In this document: positions 61,182 through 64,000 of the stretch, in pieces
Layout: every line of letters starts with the position of its first letter
Position numbering within the stretch: the stretch's first letter is position 1
NCBI RefSeq assembly: GCF_007003975.1
Contig: NZ_VFTC01000012.1
Location: forward strand, 1-64,000
Reading direction: 5' to 3'
Source: Mesorhizobium sp. WSM4306
Lineage (GTDB): Bacteria; Pseudomonadota; Alphaproteobacteria; Rhizobiales; Rhizobiaceae
DNA: 64,000 bases
Notes under the pieces: model-generated
What the model was told of the DNA's origin: nothing
Database searches by the model: none
What the model saw: only the letters and a program-made list of their open reading frames with translations
Made by a program: the position numbers and the translations under genes

Positions 61182-63402
61182 ACGCCGCCACGCCCAGCCC
61201 CAGCTTTTCGATTGCCAACTTTCGCGTCGAGACGTAGTCGGTCTTGCCGGAGCCCAGCACCGGAATCTCCTCGACCTTGACGATGTCGTTGGGCACCATC
61301 AGCTCGGCCGCACCCGCCTGCTTGCCGAACTTGCGCAGCTCTTCCGGATCGGCGTCGTCGGCGGTGGTGACCAGCACGATGCGCTCGCCGCGCCTCTTGT
61401 CGGGCACTGCAACCGCGGCGTGGCGCTCTTCCGGCCACAGCGACTGCACCAGCATCTCGACTGCGCCGAGCGACACCATCTCACCGGCGATCTTGGCGAA
61501 GCGTTTGGCCCGGCCGCGAATGGTGATGAAGCCCTCGCGGTCGACCGAGACGATGTCGCCGGTGTCATGCCAGCCGTCCAGCGGCTGCAATTCGCCGGGG
61601 CGGTCCGCCGTCATGTAGCCCATCATCAAATTCGGCCCGTCGAGCCACAGCCTGCCGGCGTCTTCGATGCCCTCGACCGGTTCCAGCTTCATGCGTATCG
61701 CCGGCAACGGCCGCCCGACCGTGCCATCGCGGCCATGGATGGCGGTGTTGACGGCAACCACGGGAGCTGCCTCTGTCAGCCCGAAACCCTCGATGATCGA
61801 GGCATCGAAGCGCTCGCGGTAGACGCGCCGCGTCTCCGGCTTCACCGCCTCGGCGCCGGCGACGACAAAACGCAGGCTGGAGAAATCGCCGTCCTTGGCG
61901 GTGCGGGCATAATTGGCGAGGAAAGTGTCGGTGCCGAACATGATGGTCGGCTTTACCTTGCGCGCGATCTCCGGGATGATCTTGTAGTGCAGCGGCGAGG
62001 GGTAGAGGAACAGCTTTACCCCGGTCACCAAAGGCAGGATGGTGCCGCCGGTCAGGCCGAAAGAGTGAAAAACCGGCAGCACGTTGAGCAGGATGTCGGA
62101 CGGCGAAATCGTGATGCGCGCCTCGGCCTGCATGGCATTGGCGTGGAGATTGCGGTGCGACAGCACCACGGCCTTGGGCGTGCCTTCCGAGCCTGAGGTG
62201 AACAGGACCACCGCCGGCTTGGCGGGGTCCTGCCGTTGCAGCGGGAACCGCCACAGCACGGCGGCTGTGAGCTTTTCCAGCGCGGTGACGCTTGCGCGTA
62301 CATCCTCCAGCCACAGCATTTTGGCGCCGCCGGCCTCGACCGCGGCAATGATGTCGGCAAGCCCGGCCTTCTCGACGAACGCGTGGGAGGAAATCACCGT
62401 TCGGATCACTGCCGTGCGCACCGCGGCGGTGACGCTCGCCGGCCCGGCGGTGTAGTTGATCAACGCCGCTACCCGGCCGGCTGATAGCAGGCCGACAAAG
62501 GACAGCACCACGCCATTGGCGTTGGGCAGCAACACCCCGACCGCTTCGCCGGGCGCGGTCGTCGCCTCGAAACGGCGGCCGAGCACGCGCGCGCCGATGA
62601 ACATTTTTCGATAGCTGAGCGAGCCGCTGATCACGTCCTCGATGATCGGATGCGAGGCGCCGGTGCGATCGGCTGAATCGCGCATGGCCAGGAATAGGCC
62701 GCGATCGAGGTTGCTGCCATAAAGTCTGGCCTCGGCGATACGGTCAAACAGCGCATTGGTGTTGGAAGCCTGGTCGGGATTGCGCGCCACCAGTTCGGCA
62801 ATCGTCATCGGCTCCAGCACGCTGATCGACAGTTGTGGGAACCAGTGGTGGGGTGCCCGGTCCTTTGGCGTCAAGGACACCGGCAGGTCGCGCGCGCCGG
62901 CGACGAAGATCGGCACTATGGCGGCGTCGGCCTGCATGGCAATGCGGGTGACGGCACGGAAGAGGCGGAATGACTTCACATCGGGCTCGACGTCGTCGGG
63001 CAGATAGACGGCAAGCCGGCCCTTGCCCTTCAGCACCCTGACCAGCCGGCGGCTGACGAAGAGATGCTCGGCATTGAAGGCGATGGTGCGGCCAAGCTCG
63101 CGCCACGGCTCCAGCCAGGGCGAGCGCGCCGAGGCCTCGTCCAAGATGTGCAGCGTGTCGTCAGGCAGCAGCGACAGCATCAGCGCCGGCTCGAAGCGCG
63201 ACTGGTGCGAGACCACATAGATCACCGGCGTCGGCGCGTTGCGGGCAATACGAATGCGCCCGTCCTCGATCCGGTAGGCAAGCTTGAACGGCACATAGAG
63301 CAGCGCCTGGGTGAAGCGCAGGTCGAGGCGAAAGGTCTCGATCGCGGCAATAAACAGCCAGGCCAGCGCGAGGCCTGCAAGCAGCGCCAGTGTCAGGATC
63401 AT
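61180..63402 (-). CDS. Acyl-[ACP]-phospholipid O-acyltransferase / acyl-ACP ligase fusion (Aas-like)
   Basis: A 740-residue two-domain protein. After one N-terminal membrane helix (about 1-22) comes a PlsC-type acyltransferase domain (about 30-230), whose HX4D motif reads HQSRFE, with E71 where Asp is usual. Residues about 250-735 form an AMP-binding acyl ligase with FTSGSEGTPKAV, EGFGLTEAAPVVAVN, GWHDTGDIVSVDREGF and KTDYVSTRK. The ligase activates a fatty acid and the acyltransferase moves it to a lysophospholipid. The start is ATG 63402. Its neighbours psd and pssA make phospholipids. Confidence 0.88.
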   Translation of the reverse strand: MILTLALLAGLALAWLFIAAIETFRLDLRFTQALLYVPFKLAYRIEDGRIRIARNAPTPVIYVVSHQSRFEPALMLSLLPDDTLHILDEASARSPWLEPWRELGRTIAFNAEHLFVSRRLVRVLKGKGRLAVYLPDDVEPDVKSFRLFRAVTRIAMQADAAIVPIFVAGARDLPVSLTPKDRAPHHWFPQLSISVLEPMTIAELVARNPDQASNTNALFDRIAEARLYGSNLDRGLFLAMRDSADRTGASHPIIEDVISGSLSYRKMFIGARVLGRRFEATTAPGEAVGVLLPNANGVVLSFVGLLSAGRVAALINYTAGPASVTAAVRTAVIRTVISSHAFVEKAGLADIIAAVEAGGAKMLWLEDVRASVTALEKLTAAVLWRFPLQRQDPAKPAVVLFTSGSEGTPKAVVLSHRNLHANAMQAEARITISPSDILLNVLPVFHSFGLTGGTILPLVTGVKLFLYPSPLHYKIIPEIARKVKPTIMFGTDTFLANYARTAKDGDFSSLRFVVAGAEAVKPETRRVYRERFDASIIEGFGLTEAAPVVAVNTAIHGRDGTVGRPLPAIRMKLEPVEGIEDAGRLWLDGPNLMMGYMTADRPGELQPLDGWHDTGDIVSVDREGFITIRGRAKRFAKIAGEMVSLGAVEMLVQSLWPEERHAAVAVPDKRRGERIVLVTTADDADPEELRKFGKQAGAAELMVPNDIVKVEEIPVLGSGKTDYVSTRKLAIEKLGLGVAA

Positions 63403-63504
63403 GCCGCGTCTCTCCCAACGTTCCGGTATCGCGGCTCTTCGTCCGCTTCGCAGCAGAGGGTAGCGCAATGGGGGGCAACGTCAATGTAGAGGAAATGCGC
63501 TCTT

Positions 63505-63690
63505 CCTTCTCCCCTGTGGGAGAAGGTGGATCGGCGCGCAGCGCCGAGACGGATGAGGGTTGTTCCAGCGGAGTGAGGCGTTGGAAAATCAAGACCTCTC
63601 AAGCGCTAAGTTCTTCGAGGTCACGATCCTTCCAACACCCCTCATCCGACCTCGCTTCGCGAGGCCACCTTCGCCCACAGGGAGAGAAGG
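63505..63690. repeat. Intergenic mosaic repeat between the acyltransferase and tautomerase genes
   Basis: This covers most of the 304 bases before the last gene. It has arms CCTTCTCCC...GGGAGAAGG at the left end and CCACAGGGAGAGAAGG at the right end, GGCGCGCAGCGCC inside, CGGATGAGGG matched by CCCTCATCCG, and GTTGGAAAAT paired with TTCCAACACC. It is the same kind of multi-arm palindromic element as the three above but with different sequence. The region holds no supported gene. Confidence 0.7.
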
Positions 63691-63706
63691 CAAGGGCTGC
63701 CGCGCG

Positions 63707-64000
63707 CTAAGCCGCCTTCAGCCGCCCGCTGATGAACCGGAACTCCTGGCTCTTGCCGCCATAACCGTAGGCAGCCGCTGGCACCTCGTGCACGAAAGCA
63801 TAGCTCTCCTCATGCACGCCACCCAGCAACTGCCCAAAAGCGGCGAAGATTGCCTTCAGATAGGCTTCCAGCTCCAGCTTGGTGTTGGTGCCGTCGACCA
63901 CCTTGATGTCGAGCCAGAAGGTGTTGGCGCCGTGCTCGGCCAGCGACTTGCCGCCGGCGAACCAGTGCTGCGGGTCGACATAGCTGACAGCGACGGCGGT
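63707..64000 (-). CDS. Probable tautomerase-like protein, C-terminal part (start beyond the window)
   Basis: The frame is open from 64000 to the stop at 63707, encoding 97 residues: AVSYVDPQHWFAGG, FWLDIKVVDGTNTKLELEAYLKAIFAAFGQLLGG, ESYAFVHEVPAAAYGYGG and a final basic end. The alternating pattern of strands and helix with HEV and YGYGG fits the tautomerase/4-oxalocrotonate tautomerase-like superfamily. An N-terminal Pro, if present, lies outside the window. It is downstream of the repeat and on the same strand as the acyltransferase, without an obvious operon link. Confidence 0.55.
   Translation of the reverse strand, partial: TAVAVSYVDPQHWFAGGKSLAEHGANTFWLDIKVVDGTNTKLELEAYLKAIFAAFGQLLGGVHEESYAFVHEVPAAAYGYGGKSQEFRFISGRLKAA

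Overview
The window looks like chromosomal core sequence of an alphaproteobacterium of the order Hyphomicrobiales, most probably Mesorhizobium or a close relative. The evidence is the high G+C content, the rhizobial-type porin, the neighbourhoods rpoZ-rsh-pyrE and acpS-lepB-rnc-era-recO, a single bifunctional Rsh protein, and several intergenic palindromic repeats of the kind that litter Mesorhizobium genomes. The genus call is recognition of familiar proteins and repeats, not a database match. No rRNA, tRNA or CRISPR array was found.

Layout. 1-2.4 kb: 3' part of an outer-membrane porin and a solitary tyrosine recombinase. 2.4-9.5 kb: alpha/beta hydrolase, soluble lytic transglycosylase, dapA, smpB, a GH25 muramidase, and an EamA exporter divergent from an Lrp-type regulator. 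9.5-21.7 kb: mostly housekeeping genes (family-5 uracil-DNA glycosylase, NYN protein, rpoZ, rsh, pyrE, acpS, lepB, rnc, era, recO), interrupted by a hicAB toxin-antitoxin pair and two gene remnants (alcohol dehydrogenase, phosphotransferase). 21.9-25.4 kb: a 917-residue DUF2339 membrane protein and a vapBC pair with a 12-bp-arm palindrome over the vapB start. 25.5-29.9 kb: an ECF sigma factor and its anti-sigma factor, then a GNAT/C39-peptidase fusion, a RimK-like ATP-grasp ligase and a small DUF3303 protein. This is the most intriguing locus, a probable peptide or amide-forming modification system. 30-36 kb: LysR/desaturase divergent pair, M20 amidohydrolase/AraC divergent pair, PAS-GGDEF-EAL protein. 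36-42.7 kb: HD hydrolase, ygfZ, dihydroorotase, small conserved proteins, Nudix, YedK/HMCES. 43-48.6 kb: a tightly overlapping chain cysS-VOC-GFA-GFA-pip followed by cimA. 48.6-54.4 kb: orphan protein, rarD, GST, CorA/ZntB-like transporter, a YciI-like remnant, LOG protein, LysM protein. 54.4-64 kb: ArsR regulator with an Atm1-type ABC exporter, a monooxygenase gene behind a SoxR-like dyad, SMP-30, an LprI-like protein, psd-pssA and an acyltransferase/acyl-ligase fusion (phospholipid metabolism), ending inside a probable tautomerase gene.

Regulatory structure is unusually legible. Strong inverted repeats lie in the hicA, vapB, LysR/desaturase and Lrp/EamA control regions and upstream of the ABM monooxygenase. 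Three roughly 150-bp mosaic palindromic elements (54.5, 57.0 and 61.1 kb) show that the centre of the element can be inverted relative to its arms. Three shorter palindromes (42.4, 43.1 and 57.5 kb) share a common core. Many gene starts were moved from the longest open frame to a start supported by a ribosome binding site, an overlap with the upstream stop, or family N-termini; reasons are given per gene.
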